Both the position numbers and the translations under genes were made by a program. A stretch of DNA of 64,000 nt. Source: Paraburkholderia xenovorans LB400. Its GTDB lineage: Bacteria; Pseudomonadota; Gammaproteobacteria; Burkholderiales; Burkholderiaceae. This document shows positions 17,378-26,557 of this stretch, piece after piece (the stretch's first letter is position 1; each line of letters begins with the position of its first letter). The stretch spans positions 3,286,001 through 3,350,000 of the forward strand of contig NC_007952.1 of the NCBI RefSeq assembly GCF_000013645.1, written 5' to 3'. The notes under the pieces are model-generated. The model worked only from the letters and a program-made list of their open reading frames with translations. It was not told the origin of the DNA and searched no databases.

Positions 17378-18356
17378 GAAATCTGCTCAGGGGAAGGATG
17401 CGGGCTTGGTCACCGTGGTCGTCTACGATGGCTTGAGCCTTTTCGAGTATGGGTGTGCCGTCGAGGTTTTCGGTCTTCCCAGGCCGGAAATGGGAAATGG
17501 CTGGTATCGATTCGCGACCGCAGCCGCCGAGCCGGGTATTTTGCGAGGAGCAGGCGGCATCGAGGTGCGCGCCGATGGTGGGCTTGAGCTTTTGTCAAAG
17601 GCAAGAACAATCATCATCCCCGGATGGCGCGGGATCGAGGAGCCCGTGCCCGCTGGCCTCTGCCTTGCGCTGAAAAAGGCACATAAGCGCGGAGCACGCG
17701 TTATGTCCATTTGTACAGGGGCTTTCGTGCTTGCAGCCGCTGGTCTGCTCGATGGAAAACGTGCCACGACCCATTGGCGGCATGCTGGCGGACTCGCAGA
17801 GCGTTATCCCTCAATTTCGGTGGAGCCAGACGTTCTCTACATTGATGCCGGCGATGTACTCACCTCCGCCGGCAGCGCGGCCGGCATTGATCTATGTTTG
17901 CACCTGATACGGCGCGACATGGGGTCTCGGGCGGCCAACCAAGTTGCCCGACGTCTTGTAATGCCACCTCACCGTGAAGGCGGGCAAGCACAGTATGTCG
18001 AAGAGCCTGTCCAGCGGCGCAGTGGATCAACATTAGCGCCCCTTGTCGACGCGGTGCGCGCCGCGCTGGGGGAAAATTGGACAATCACGCGCATGGCCGC
18101 GGCTACAGCGATGAGCGGTCGAAGTTTCCAACGGCATTTCGTGAGCACAATGGGAATGCCACCGGGCGAATGGCTGCTCACAGAGCGTTTAACGCGTGCC
18201 CGTGAATTGCTCGAAGAATCGCCCCTATCCGTTGACGACATCGCATCTGCAGTGGGTTTCGGCGCCGCTGCTACCTTGCGGAATCACTTTCGCGCCAAGC
18301 TTGGTACGAGCCCAGGTTACTACCGCGAACGGTTCAGAGCCTCTGACGTGGCCTAG
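17376..18356 (+). CDS. GlxA family AraC-type transcriptional regulator
   Basis: 326 residues. The N-terminal DJ-1/PfpI-like domain has VVVYDGLSLFEYGCAVEVFG and the nucleophile-elbow-like SICTGAFVLAAAGLLDGKRA, followed by TTHWRHA, which is diagnostic of the GlxA group. The C-terminal 100 residues are an AraC/XylS double helix-turn-helix (MAAATAMSGRSFQRHF, then VDDIASAVGFGAAATLRNHF). Members regulate amine, carnitine, arginine or aromatic catabolism. It is divergent from the reductase and hutH, and its start lies on the candidate operator, which suggests autoregulation and control of the reductase/hutH pair and the PepSY gene. Confidence 0.92.
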   Translation: MKSAQGKDAGLVTVVVYDGLSLFEYGCAVEVFGLPRPEMGNGWYRFATAAAEPGILRGAGGIEVRADGGLELLSKARTIIIPGWRGIEEPVPAGLCLALKKAHKRGARVMSICTGAFVLAAAGLLDGKRATTHWRHAGGLAERYPSISVEPDVLYIDAGDVLTSAGSAAGIDLCLHLIRRDMGSRAANQVARRLVMPPHREGGQAQYVEEPVQRRSGSTLAPLVDAVRAALGENWTITRMAAATAMSGRSFQRHFVSTMGMPPGEWLLTERLTRARELLEESPLSVDDIASAVGFGAAATLRNHFRAKLGTSPGYYRERFRASDVA

Positions 18357-18951
18357 CAAAAGTTCGCCGCTGGAGCGTCAATCCGGCGGGGTGCTATATC
18401 ACGGCAAGAGGTGAACCCCGTCTGCTCACCGCCTTTCCACTCGCCATCGGTGCGGAGTACACGTACATGGTTATTTCGCCGACCACTGGTGGACCGGTTC
18501 ACGGATCGGAGATTTGCTGGTCACATCATCGATTGAGTCCGATTCACTTCGACAATGACGTGTGACAGCGTCTTGAAACATTTGAGACATTAGCTCAGTG
18601 TCAGCCGAACGGCTGTTTACGCTCGCACGAGACATTCGGATGGCCAAATATCAAGGGCAATGTTAGACGCTCGCCGTCGCGCACGCCTGCGATAGCACGC
18701 CAAAGGCATGCAAGGACTTCGCCACCTAACCGTGAACGACAACCTCTGCAAGAGTATCGCGTCGTTCGCCTGTTTCCGGTAGCACGCTTTCGCGGACCGA
18801 CATTTGTTGTCCGGCGACCCGCTGACGGAAATATACGGGGCACGGGACATCCCACCCGCCACGGCTCGTGCCAGTCCTCGCTAAAGCCAAATTGTTGCTG
18901 TCCGCCTTTAAGCGGACATCAATCGACGCATGCGCGGTTGACCATTGACGA
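18357..18951. other. Gene-free stretch with a perfect short palindrome
   Basis: No reading frame here resembles a protein I know; all frames are short. At 18899-18918 there is TGTCCGC-CTTTAA-GCGGACA, a perfect 7-bp inverted repeat. Sequences with TGTCCGCTT-like words are common in degenerate intergenic DNA of Burkholderiales, so this is more likely repeat-derived debris than an operator. Confidence 0.4.
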
Positions 18952-19560
18952 TCACCGGCGCAACCAGCCAAGTGCGATCGGACGTGAGAAAAGGTTGCGA
19001 TAAAGCATGATCGCCCGTCTCGTGACAGCATCGCCCGCGAGATGCCAGAGCGGTGAGATCACTTCCAACGATATGGCGGCGACGATGACAGCGCCGAGCA
19101 TGTCCAGCGGGAAATGGACACCAAGAAATATCCGCGCCCATGCAACTAGGGCCCCGGCAAGCAAAGTGAGTCCGCCCAGACAGCGTGCACCTCCCCACAA
19201 CAGCGTGAGAGCGATGCCGGCAAAGACGGTCGCATGGTCGCTCGGGAAGGACGAGTCCGGCGCATGCGGCAAGAACGTGTGCCCGAAACCGATCATGAAC
19301 GGCCGCGGATGCTGCCACACGACGGCTATCAACTGATTCGCGCCAACGCCGAGCATCGCCACGAGACAGGCCCGAAGCGCCAGATTCCGCTGCTCCTCAT
19401 TGCCTCCTAACCACATAGCCGCCATAAGTAGCGGGATCAACCAGATTACGTAAGCGGCGGTCAACATAGCAATACCGACTAGCCATGCAGGAGTCGCAGT
19501 TGTGCCGTTGATCAGTAGAAACACCGCCCGGTTGGCAGCCTCAAGTGTATTCATAGCCAC
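18952..19560 (-). CDS. PAP2-family phosphatase (BcrC-like undecaprenyl-diphosphatase)
   Basis: 202 residues with about six membrane helices. Phosphatase motifs: HPRP (residues near 85), SFPSDHATVFAG and ARIFLGVHFPLDMLG, that is the S-G/D-H and R-x5-H-x3-D signatures of acid phosphatase/lipid phosphatase enzymes, here facing the periplasm. BcrC-like enzymes recycle undecaprenyl diphosphate and give bacitracin tolerance. It ends a minus-strand pair with the MFS gene 21 bp upstream. Confidence 0.85.
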   Translation of the reverse strand: MAMNTLEAANRAVFLLINGTTATPAWLVGIAMLTAAYVIWLIPLLMAAMWLGGNEEQRNLALRACLVAMLGVGANQLIAVVWQHPRPFMIGFGHTFLPHAPDSSFPSDHATVFAGIALTLLWGGARCLGGLTLLAGALVAWARIFLGVHFPLDMLGAVIVAAISLEVISPLWHLAGDAVTRRAIMLYRNLFSRPIALGWLRR

Positions 19561-19581
19561 GACGTCATCTATAGGCGTCCA

Positions 19582-20808
19582 TCAGGCACGGTGTATTGCT
19601 GGCCGCGGCGCAAGACCGCACAGCAGTAGTGGTACCAGGACGATTGCTGCACCGGTAAGAAAGGTTGTCGGAGCGCCGAAGCGGTCCCACAGCCAGCCGG
19701 CCAGCGCGCTAGCGAGCAACACACACACACCGCAGGCCAAGTTAAACGCGCCAAAGGCCGTACCTCGCAGCGTCGAGGGCGCAGTCTCGGACACCATTGC
19801 GGCGAGGATACCCTGCGTGAAACCCATGTGCAGCCCCCATATTGCGATGCCGACGAATACCGATACGACCGAGTGCCCCATACCTAGCAGCAGGTCGGCC
19901 GCAATCAACAGCACCATGCCGAGCGCGAGCAGAAGCCTTCGATCCAGTCGGTCCGACAGCACGCCGACCGGGTACGCCGACAACGAATACGCCAGACTCA
20001 TCACGACCATCACGCCGGGAATCCACGCGAGTTCAAGACCCGTTTGCTGTGCACGCAAGACAAGGAATGCTTCGCTAAAGCGCGCGAGCGTGAAGGTCGC
20101 GCCGATGACGAGAACGACCCAGTAGCGGGCCGGGAACTCGTGCAGCACGCTCCACCGCAATGGAGAGCGGAAGGCACGCCGTGCCGTCGCATGGCCCGAT
20201 TCATCGATGCCAAACGCGATGAGACCAATTGCGATGAAGGCAGGAGCGACGGCGCACCACAGCACGGTACGAATGTGGTCGGTGAGCCAGAACATCAGCG
20301 CAATGGCGAGTGCGGGACCGAGGAAAGCTCCGATCGTATCCATCGACTGACGCAATCCAAAACACGCGCCGCGGATCTCCGGCGGCGCCACGTCGGCGAC
20401 CAGCGCATCGCGTGGAGCGCCTCGAATGCCCTTGCCGACACGATCGAGCAACCGGGCCGTGATGACCCCGCCGGGTGAGGTCGCGAGCGGGAACAGCGGC
20501 TTCGTCAGAGCCGCCAATCCATAGCCGAGTAACAACAGGCCCTTTCGCCGGCCGAGCGAATCGCTGAGCGGGCCGGAAAATACCTTTACGATGAGAGCCG
20601 TTGCTTCGGCAATGCCTTCAAGCAAGCCGAGTGCGGTCACGCTCATGGCCATTGTGGTCACGAGGAACACGGGCAGCAGTGCATGCACCAGTTCCGACGA
20701 CAGGTCCATGAACAGGCTCACGAAGCCAAGCGCCCAGACCGTACGTGGGATAGATGGTCTGGTGGGTGAAGGTGAAGGCATCTCCGGGGTCATAGGAGAT
20801 ATGAGCAA
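19582..20808 (-). CDS. MFS transporter
   Basis: 408 residues, 12 membrane helices. Typical MFS features: GLLEGIAEATALIVKVFSGP with LSDSLGRRKG (loop 2-3 motif) and the loop 8-9 repeat GVLSDRLDRR. The LEGIAEATA segment is typical of a group of MFS proteins often found near chromate, nickel or arsenate genes. Substrate cannot be read. Start at 20808 or at the ATG 15 nt inside (MTPEMPS). Lies 21 bp upstream of the PAP2 gene and is divergent from the broken chrA. Confidence 0.88.
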   Translation of the reverse strand: MLISPMTPEMPSPSPTRPSIPRTVWALGFVSLFMDLSSELVHALLPVFLVTTMAMSVTALGLLEGIAEATALIVKVFSGPLSDSLGRRKGLLLLGYGLAALTKPLFPLATSPGGVITARLLDRVGKGIRGAPRDALVADVAPPEIRGACFGLRQSMDTIGAFLGPALAIALMFWLTDHIRTVLWCAVAPAFIAIGLIAFGIDESGHATARRAFRSPLRWSVLHEFPARYWVVLVIGATFTLARFSEAFLVLRAQQTGLELAWIPGVMVVMSLAYSLSAYPVGVLSDRLDRRLLLALGMVLLIAADLLLGMGHSVVSVFVGIAIWGLHMGFTQGILAAMVSETAPSTLRGTAFGAFNLACGVCVLLASALAGWLWDRFGAPTTFLTGAAIVLVPLLLCGLAPRPAIHRA

Positions 20809-21721
20809 AAATAGAGATCACTCGTCATATTGCATTGCCGAGTCCTTGTCATAGGTGCCTCACTGCTTCTTGCTAATGGGTCTGCGCTGTGTGGTTTTAG
20901 CCTTTCCATGGATGCCGCTTCTCATGGATCCGGTTTCATTCAGCGCCAGCGGCATCTAACCATTATTTTCTTAAGATGACCTTATGCTGTCGAGGGCCAC
21001 GTCACGCGTAACCGCAGTAGCAGAGAGTCCCCTTGATTTACCTCCCGGATCGGGCGACCGTGCTGAGCTTCTCTGTCAGGAAAATCAGTGGACCATGAAA
21101 ACTGGAACCGCTTCGCAGCAACCCACCCGGGCACGCACTATTACAGAGGTTTTCGAGGTGTTTCTCAAACTGGGCTTGACATGCTTCGGCGGTCCCGTCG
21201 CTCATCTGGCGTACGTCCGCAGGGAGTTCGTCGAACGGCGTGGTTGGCTCGGTGACGAAACCTTCACCGATCTGGTCGGACTCTGTCAGTTCCTTCCAGG
21301 ACCAGCGAGCAGCCAGATGGGATTCTGGATCGGCCTCTTGCGAGCCGAGTGGCTCGGGATCGCGTTGTGCCGAAAGAAGATACCGGCGGATACCATTCGA
21401 GTGCTCCAGCAAACCAGTGAAATTCGCGTCTCCCGCACGGTGAGTGCCGTCGCACTGGCTTCCTTCTGTGTGCTGCTGCTCAGTCTTCCGACGCTGGTCG
21501 GGCTTCATGCAGGGCGGCAGGTCATGGTCTTCGAGGCCTTCTATCGTTCTGGCGCCTTGGTGTTTGGCGGAGGTCACGTCGTGCTTCCACTTCTGCAACA
21601 GCAAACAGTCGCGACCGGCTGGGTATCACCGAACGATTTTCTTGCAGGCTATGGGCCGCACAGGCGGTCCCGGGCCCTTTGTTCGCATTCGCAGCTTTTC
21701 TTGGCTGGGTGGCCTCAAATC

Positions 21722-22796
21722 TGAAGTGCAACACGGTTTCGTATAAGGTGTTGCGATGCACGAAAAGACTCAGTGCCAGCAACTTCAACCGGAAGAGCGC
21801 CTCATCATTGCAAGCCTGCATCTACAAGGTTCGAGTATCCGGGCCATGGCCCGGATACTCGGGCGCTCGCCAGCCACTGTTAGCCGTGAACTGACGCGAA
21901 ACAGCTCTCCTGCAGGTTACGGATCGGTGCCGGCTGAAGCGTTGAGCGCCGCACGCCGCAGTGCGGGCCGCCGCCCCACAGAGCTTTGCCTGCAAAGCGT
22001 CTGCTGGCGTATCGTTCTCACCCTGCTCGAGTGGAAATGGTTACCCCAGCAGATATCGGGCACACTGAAGCTTATGTATCCGACTGACCCGACCCGGCAG
22101 GTTTCGCACGAAACCATCTACACGGCCATCTACGCCCAGCCGCGCGGCGAGCTGCGCCGACAACTCATTGCCTGCCCGCGCCATGGTCACAGCACGCGCA
22201 TGCCGCGTACACGAGGCACGGACCGGCGCGGACAGATTCCGGACATGGTCAGTATTCATGTGCGGCCGCCCGAAATCGAGGACCGGCTGCTGCCCGGGCA
22301 CTCGGAAGGCGACTTCATCAAGGGCGCGGGCAACCAGTCCTCGGTAGGCGTTCTGGTCGAACGGACCAGCCGCCTGGTGCTGCTTGCGAAGATGGAAGAT
22401 GCCACCGCCGCTTCAGCGCTGGCGGGCTTCTCCGCCAAGCTCAATTCGATTGCCGAGCCATTACGGCAGAGCTTCACCTACGACCAGGGCAAGGAAATGT
22501 CGCGACATCAAGAGTTCACCGCCGCGACCGGCGTGAAGGTGTACTTCTGCGACCCGCACAGTCCATGGCAAAGGGGCACCTGCGAAAACACCAACGGGCT
22601 GCTGCGACAGTATCTGCCCAAAGGCACGGACCTTTCGGTCTACAGGCAGGACGAACTCGATGCCATTGCCGACAGTCTGAACAGCCGGCCTCGCGCCACT
22701 CACGCCTTCCATTCGCCATTCGAGGTCTTCACCGCCACCCTTGCTTCAGCAAGTCAACCTCAAGGCTCTAAACATTAATCCCGCTGTTGCGCTTCA
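21722..22796 (+). mobile_element. IS30-family insertion sequence, apparently complete (about 1075 bp)
   Basis: Bounded by imperfect terminal inverted repeats: TGAAGTGCAACA at 21722-21733 and its complement TGTTGCGCTTCA at 22785-22796 (one mismatch in 12). It encloses one full-length transposase gene. It lies inside the chrA pseudogene, whose two halves read on either side. The flanking bases (…caaatc / ccttg…) do not show an unambiguous target duplication. Confidence 0.85.
21756..22778 (+). CDS. IS30-family transposase
   Basis: 340 residues, full length for the family. The N-terminal helix-turn-helix reads EERLIIASLHLQGSSIRAMA then GRSPATVSRELTRNS; the DDE region has PGHSEGDFIKGAGNQSSVGV (first Asp), FTYDQGKEM (second Asp) and PWQRGTCENTNGLLRQYLPK (Glu with the N-x2-R element). 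Ends with TATLASASQPQ. No lesion is visible, so the element may be active. Confidence 0.95.
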   Translation: MHEKTQCQQLQPEERLIIASLHLQGSSIRAMARILGRSPATVSRELTRNSSPAGYGSVPAEALSAARRSAGRRPTELCLQSVCWRIVLTLLEWKWLPQQISGTLKLMYPTDPTRQVSHETIYTAIYAQPRGELRRQLIACPRHGHSTRMPRTRGTDRRGQIPDMVSIHVRPPEIEDRLLPGHSEGDFIKGAGNQSSVGVLVERTSRLVLLAKMEDATAASALAGFSAKLNSIAEPLRQSFTYDQGKEMSRHQEFTAATGVKVYFCDPHSPWQRGTCENTNGLLRQYLPKGTDLSVYRQDELDAIADSLNSRPRATHAFHSPFEVFTATLASASQPQGSKH

Positions 22797-23246
22797 CCCT
22801 TGAAACCGCCCTGGATAATGCACGAAGCGCCGAATCACTGGGTCGGAGCATTGCTCGCTACGGCGGGCACTTTTCTCCCGGGTTTGCTACTCGTGATCGC
22901 GGCGCTCCCATACTGGCAGGCGTTGCGCGGCCGCCCGTCGATGGCTGCTTTGCTTGCCGGGGTGAATGATACGGTCGTTGGATCCTGGCCGCCGTGCTGT
23001 ACCCACCGGTCTGGACGAGTGCGATTCGCTCGGAACTCGACTTTGCCGTGGCAACCACCGGCTTTTCCTGCTCACCCGCTGGAAGATTCCGCCCCTCGGT
23101 CTGGCTGTGGTGTGCGCACTTGCTGGCATAGTCGAGGCGACCATCCATTGAATCGATGATTTCCACCAGAACCCGGAGAGGTTCTAAAGAGGAACTCGAA
23201 GCTCGCAGTGAACTATATCAAGGCATAGCACCTTGACCCTCATAGG

Positions 23247-24506
23247 TCAAGCCACCATTGGCGTGACTTGCACTTCAACCGTGACATGCGACAACTCTTT
23301 GAAGCGCCCGAGCACTGCATGATAGAAACGTGAGTCCCGCTGGGACTCGCTCGTAGCCACCGACACCACCGCGCTTATATGACCCGGACCCACGCGCCAC
23401 AAATGCAGATCGACGACCTTGTCGCCACGGTCCTCGATGGCATGACGCACGTTTTCTGCCACGCGCCGGTCAGGACTCATGTCGAGCAGGATTGCACCGG
23501 TGTCGCGCATTAGCCCGTACGACCAGTTTGCAATGACGAGTGCTCCGATGACACCCGCCAACGGGTCCATCCACATCCATCCAAATGTGCGAGCGAGTAC
23601 GAGTCCAATGATTGCCAGCACCGAGACCGCCGCGTCAGCCATTACGTGGATGTAGGCCGAGCGGATGTTGTGGTCCCGGGTTGCTGCATCATGAGTGTCA
23701 TGGCCGTGCTCTTCGAATTCGACCTCGTGTTCGCCGTCCGGCATCCGAACAATGGCCTTGAAGGCATGTGGTTCAGGAACATCTTCCTTCGATTCCAGAT
23801 AGCCGCCGCAGTCCGCGAAAGCGAATACCTGCTGCGTCCCGTCAATGCGTACGGTCTTCACGGACAATGAAGACAAGTCCAGTCGCGAATTTGCCGTCGC
23901 TGGCGTAATCCGGAAAACGGGCGGCACACCATCTTCGAAGATGGAGACGGCAAACACGCCGGACTGAGCAAAAATCTTCTTCATTTCGTCTTCGCGAGCG
24001 TGCTCGTCATGGCCATGACTATGACCGTGACTGTGTCCGTGGTCACCGCCACTCAACAGCCACACGCTTGCCAGGTTAACCAGCAAGCCGACCGCCGCGA
24101 TGGGAATCGCCTCGCCGAAATAAATCGGTACTGGCGACAGAAATCGTGGCACCGCTTCGTAGCCAATCAGCACGGCAATCATCGCCAGCACAATGGCGCT
24201 CGTGAATCCTGCGAGATCGCCTAGTTTGCCGGTACCGAACACGAAGCGGGAGTCCGTCGCGTGCTTTCGAGCATAGGTGTACGCGAGGGCCGCGATCAAC
24301 ATCGCACCGGCATGTGTCGACATGTGAAGACCGTCGGCAACGAGCGCAAGTGATCCGAACATGCTGCCGCCAACGATTTCAACGAGCATCATCGCGCTGC
24401 ACAGCCCAATTACGGCCCACGTGTTGCGCTCGTTCTTTTCATGACCGGCACCAAGAAAGATGTGGTCATGTCCTGCGCCGAATGCGGCGTCTTTGAAATC
24501 ACTCAT
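23247..24506 (-). CDS. dmeF: Cation diffusion facilitator metal exporter, DmeF type
   Basis: 419 residues. CDF features: six membrane helices with the metal site residues in ADGLHMSTHAGAM (helix 2) and in the helix-5 region SAYIHVMADAAVSVLAI, plus a His-rich loop (GGDHGHSHGHSHGHDEH) between helices 4 and 5. The protein is longer than ordinary CDFs because of an inserted soluble segment around residues 175-285, as in DmeF. DmeF exports Co(II) and Ni(II), driven by protons. Starts 8 bp after dmeR on the same strand, giving a dmeRF operon; metal induction through DmeR is expected. Confidence 0.9.
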   Translation of the reverse strand: MSDFKDAAFGAGHDHIFLGAGHEKNERNTWAVIGLCSAMMLVEIVGGSMFGSLALVADGLHMSTHAGAMLIAALAYTYARKHATDSRFVFGTGKLGDLAGFTSAIVLAMIAVLIGYEAVPRFLSPVPIYFGEAIPIAAVGLLVNLASVWLLSGGDHGHSHGHSHGHDEHAREDEMKKIFAQSGVFAVSIFEDGVPPVFRITPATANSRLDLSSLSVKTVRIDGTQQVFAFADCGGYLESKEDVPEPHAFKAIVRMPDGEHEVEFEEHGHDTHDAATRDHNIRSAYIHVMADAAVSVLAIIGLVLARTFGWMWMDPLAGVIGALVIANWSYGLMRDTGAILLDMSPDRRVAENVRHAIEDRGDKVVDLHLWRVGPGHISAVVSVATSESQRDSRFYHAVLGRFKELSHVTVEVQVTPMVA

Positions 24507-24514
24507 TTTTGACT

Positions 24515-24790
24515 CTACTTGAAATAGCTGTGAACAACTTCAATGAATTGTTCCATCGCGCTGCCACCGTGGTCCTCGCCGTTATCCGCGTCGACAAGGT
24601 GGTTCCTGATGTGATCTTCCAGCACAACTGCAAGCAGCCCGTTCATCGCGCCCCGGCAACTTGTAATCCGCTGCAAAACATCCGAGCAGCCGTGCTCTTC
24701 TTCGAGCGCCCGTTCGATGGCTTCAACCTGCCCCTTGATACGACGAACCCTGTTAAGAAGCTTCTGTTTTTCCTGAACCGTGTGACTCAT
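24515..24790 (-). CDS. dmeR: RcnR/DmeR-type metal-responsive repressor
   Basis: 91 residues, all-alpha RcnR/CsoR/FrmR family. All four RcnR nickel/cobalt ligands are at the expected places: His3 (MSHTV), Cys35 (EEEHGCSD), His60 and His64 (LEDHIRNHL). This identifies a Co/Ni sensor rather than a copper (CsoR) or formaldehyde (FrmR) sensor. First gene of the dmeRF operon; its own upstream region has the G-tract palindrome expected for this family. Confidence 0.92.
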   Translation of the reverse strand: MSHTVQEKQKLLNRVRRIKGQVEAIERALEEEHGCSDVLQRITSCRGAMNGLLAVVLEDHIRNHLVDADNGEDHGGSAMEQFIEVVHSYFK

Positions 24791-24802
24791 CGCACCCTCC
24801 TA

Positions 24803-24856
24803 ATACCCCTATGGGGTATATGTTCACTGCGAGAATATCATAGGGGATAGGGGTAT
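24803..24856. promoter_or_regulatory. DmeR operator region: two G-tract sites in inverted orientation
   Basis: ATACCCC-TAT-GGGGTAT at 24803-24819 is an inverted repeat of the kind RcnR/CsoR proteins bind (AT-flanked G/C tract). The word ATAGGGGTAT recurs at 24847-24856 and is the exact complement of 24803-24812. The first site is about 13 bp from the dmeR start codon, so bound repressor would overlap promoter and ribosome binding site. Confidence 0.7.
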
Positions 24857-24943
24857 TGTTTGTTTCATGCAAAATTCTCCGCGTCGGCAGATTTCGCTAG
24901 ATCCTTCCCGATCCTGGCTAATGTTTGCATTCCGTCAATGTCC

Positions 24944-25382
24944 ATGACAGATGATCCCGCGCATGAACCGGCGAGGACAGCCGCGATTGACTTCCGTAAC
25001 GAGCTACTCGCGAGCGGCTGGCCTGACGATCGCCGTGTTGTCGAGCTAACCGGGAAGACATCTGATCCGGAAGCTTCAACGTATGCGACTCAGGCGAGAG
25101 TAAGGGGCGCCCTACTTGGTGTCTGGTCAGGGCAGTTGCATGGCTTCGTCCATCCGGATTTCCAGTTTGACCACTCTGGCGCCATCCGGAAGGAAATCGC
25201 AGCACTCCTCGCCATACTCCCCGCGCGACGACGATCGTGATGGCTGGAGACGCGCGTCCTGGCTTTATTCGCCGCATGCGTTGCTTGATGAACAGACGCC
25301 GGCGGACGTTTTTCCAGACTCGCCCCTTCGCGTGATCAAGGGCGCACCGGTCGAATTCCGCGGCGATCCCGATGCGCCCTAG
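24944..25382 (+). pseudogene. Frameshifted gene resembling MbcA/ParS/Xre antitoxin toxin-binding domain proteins
   Basis: Frame one (from ATG 24944, MTDDPAHEPA) reads RVRGALLGVWSGQLHGFVHP and ends after LLAILPARRRS at 25240. The natural continuation, GWRRASWLYSPHALLDEQTP then ADVFPDSPLRVIKGAPVEFR, lies in another frame and ends at 25382. The crossover is near 25220-25228. The combined text (FQFD…, W-L-Y…L-D-E-Q-T-P-A-D-V-F) resembles proteins of the DUF2384 (MbcA/ParS/Xre) group. No RES-domain toxin follows. A single sequencing error could also explain the shift. Confidence 0.5.
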
Positions 25383-25765
25383 TAAAGTCGCTTGGCCAGC
25401 GCATGTGGCTAATGACGTCAACCGCTCCCTGGCGGAATACGTACGCGTGGTAGCTCCCTAGTCATTGACGGAGGATTCACGGGTACTTGATAGCCGTTCG
25501 CCGTCAGGAACGAACGGCGAACTCCCGACGTGACGCCTTTACGTTCTGGTCGAGCGACTATTCATACACGCAGTTGCGACTTCTTTGGCCTAGCGCTCGT
25601 TTTAGTCCGATCTGCAACGAGCGGCAAAACGCCATCGGGCCGTGAGCGGCACCAATGCGCAACACATCTCACCATTCAATATTCCACCAAGATCCGCATT
25701 TCAACCTCAAGGTTTTTGGCGGCACAGCCGATAAGGCACATAGTCAGTTTTTTCGAGCGTGATAA
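25383..25765. other. Gene-free stretch with one hairpin
   Basis: No credible gene. GTTCGCCGT at 25496-25504 pairs with ACGGCGAAC at 25514-25522 (9-bp stem, 9-nt loop) but no T run follows, so it is not an obvious terminator. Confidence 0.4.
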
Positions 25766-26557
25766 ATGCGAACTATCAAAAGATCTCTCCTGCTTGTTAT
25801 CGCCAGTGGCCTGTTTGGGGTTGTTGCTGGCTGCACAACGGCAACCTCACAGTTGCATGCTGAATCGCAGGACCACAGCGTGACGGTCCTTGCCATGTGT
25901 GGCGGGGGATTGGACGACAGCCTTTCAGCCAAGGCGAAAGCCCAGCTTGGCAATGGCGGCGAACTCAGCGCGGAGCGCCTTTCATCGGTAAAGGCCACCT
26001 TGATCAACGACGGGTCACTCAACAGCACGGACAAACTCAAGGCCTTCGACATCTTTACCAAATGCGCGCTCGAGGTTGACAAGCGCATTCGCGATGGACA
26101 ACCCCCGAGGTCCCCACTATCTCAACTAACTGGACGGAAATGGTATCTGCACAAAGCACAGTATGAGGCAACAACCGTTACGCAAGAAAAAGAGCCTCCC
26201 TATACCGTTCGCTTGACCGCAGTAGAAGTCGGGACTGGAAAGAAGGAGTCGTCCCAAGGGGGCATCGAGGATGCTTACTGGATCAGCTTCCGCAACGACG
26301 GCATGATCGAAACCAATTGCACAAACAATCAGACCGCTCACCCTGAGGACATTCTCTTTTCGCGAGGCTGCACTGCCAGTTGGACGCCAGCCGGCGACGG
26401 AGGCCTGATCACCGTCAAAAACGGGAGTTTGTTTCCACCCACCTTTATTGTCGAACAGGCGAAGTTCACGGTAAGGATTAAGCAGAATGAACTTGTTCTG
26501 ACTCGTCAGGAGGGATCGCACCTCACATTGGTTGAAGGCAAATTTGATACCGAATAA
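25766..26557 (+). CDS. Unknown lipoprotein, 263 residues
   Basis: Signal peptide of a lipoprotein: RSLLLVIASGLFGVVAGC with lipobox VAGC, Cys at about residue 23. The mature part has two segments: an N-terminal half with SLSAKAKAQLGNGGEL, and a C-terminal half beginning LTGRKWYLHKAQYE that ends in short beta-rich stretches (ITVKNGSLFPPTFIVEQAKF). The LxGxxW opening recalls META/HslJ lipoproteins but the rest does not clearly fit. No operon partner. I do not recognise a function. Confidence 0.7.
   Translation: MRTIKRSLLLVIASGLFGVVAGCTTATSQLHAESQDHSVTVLAMCGGGLDDSLSAKAKAQLGNGGELSAERLSSVKATLINDGSLNSTDKLKAFDIFTKCALEVDKRIRDGQPPRSPLSQLTGRKWYLHKAQYEATTVTQEKEPPYTVRLTAVEVGTGKKESSQGGIEDAYWISFRNDGMIETNCTNNQTAHPEDILFSRGCTASWTPAGDGGLITVKNGSLFPPTFIVEQAKFTVRIKQNELVLTRQEGSHLTLVEGKFDTE

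Larger units (their letters stand above)
21095..23151 (+). pseudogene. chrA: Chromate transporter gene (chrA) broken by deletion, frameshifts and IS30
   Basis: The 5' piece from the ATG at 21095 has the ChrA start (TEVFEVFLKLGLTCFGGPVA, FTDLVGLCQFLPGPASSQMG). After RAEWLG about 100 residues of the first half are missing and the text resumes in the same frame at SRTVSAVALASF, VFGGGHVVLPLLQQQ. Near 21650 the frame shifts: GAAQAVPGPLFAFAAFLG is read in another frame up to the IS30 insertion. The 3' piece restarts at 22797 (GALLATAGTFLPGLLLVIAA), shifts again near 22980 and ends ILAAVLYPPVWTSAI to the stop at 23151. At least four lesions; not functional. ChrA exports chromate across the inner membrane. 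Confidence 0.85.

Noticed and set aside
18601..18862. Overlapping small frames in the stretch before the PAP2 gene
   Set aside because: Arg/Cys-rich, no ribosome binding site, no family; treated as non-coding.
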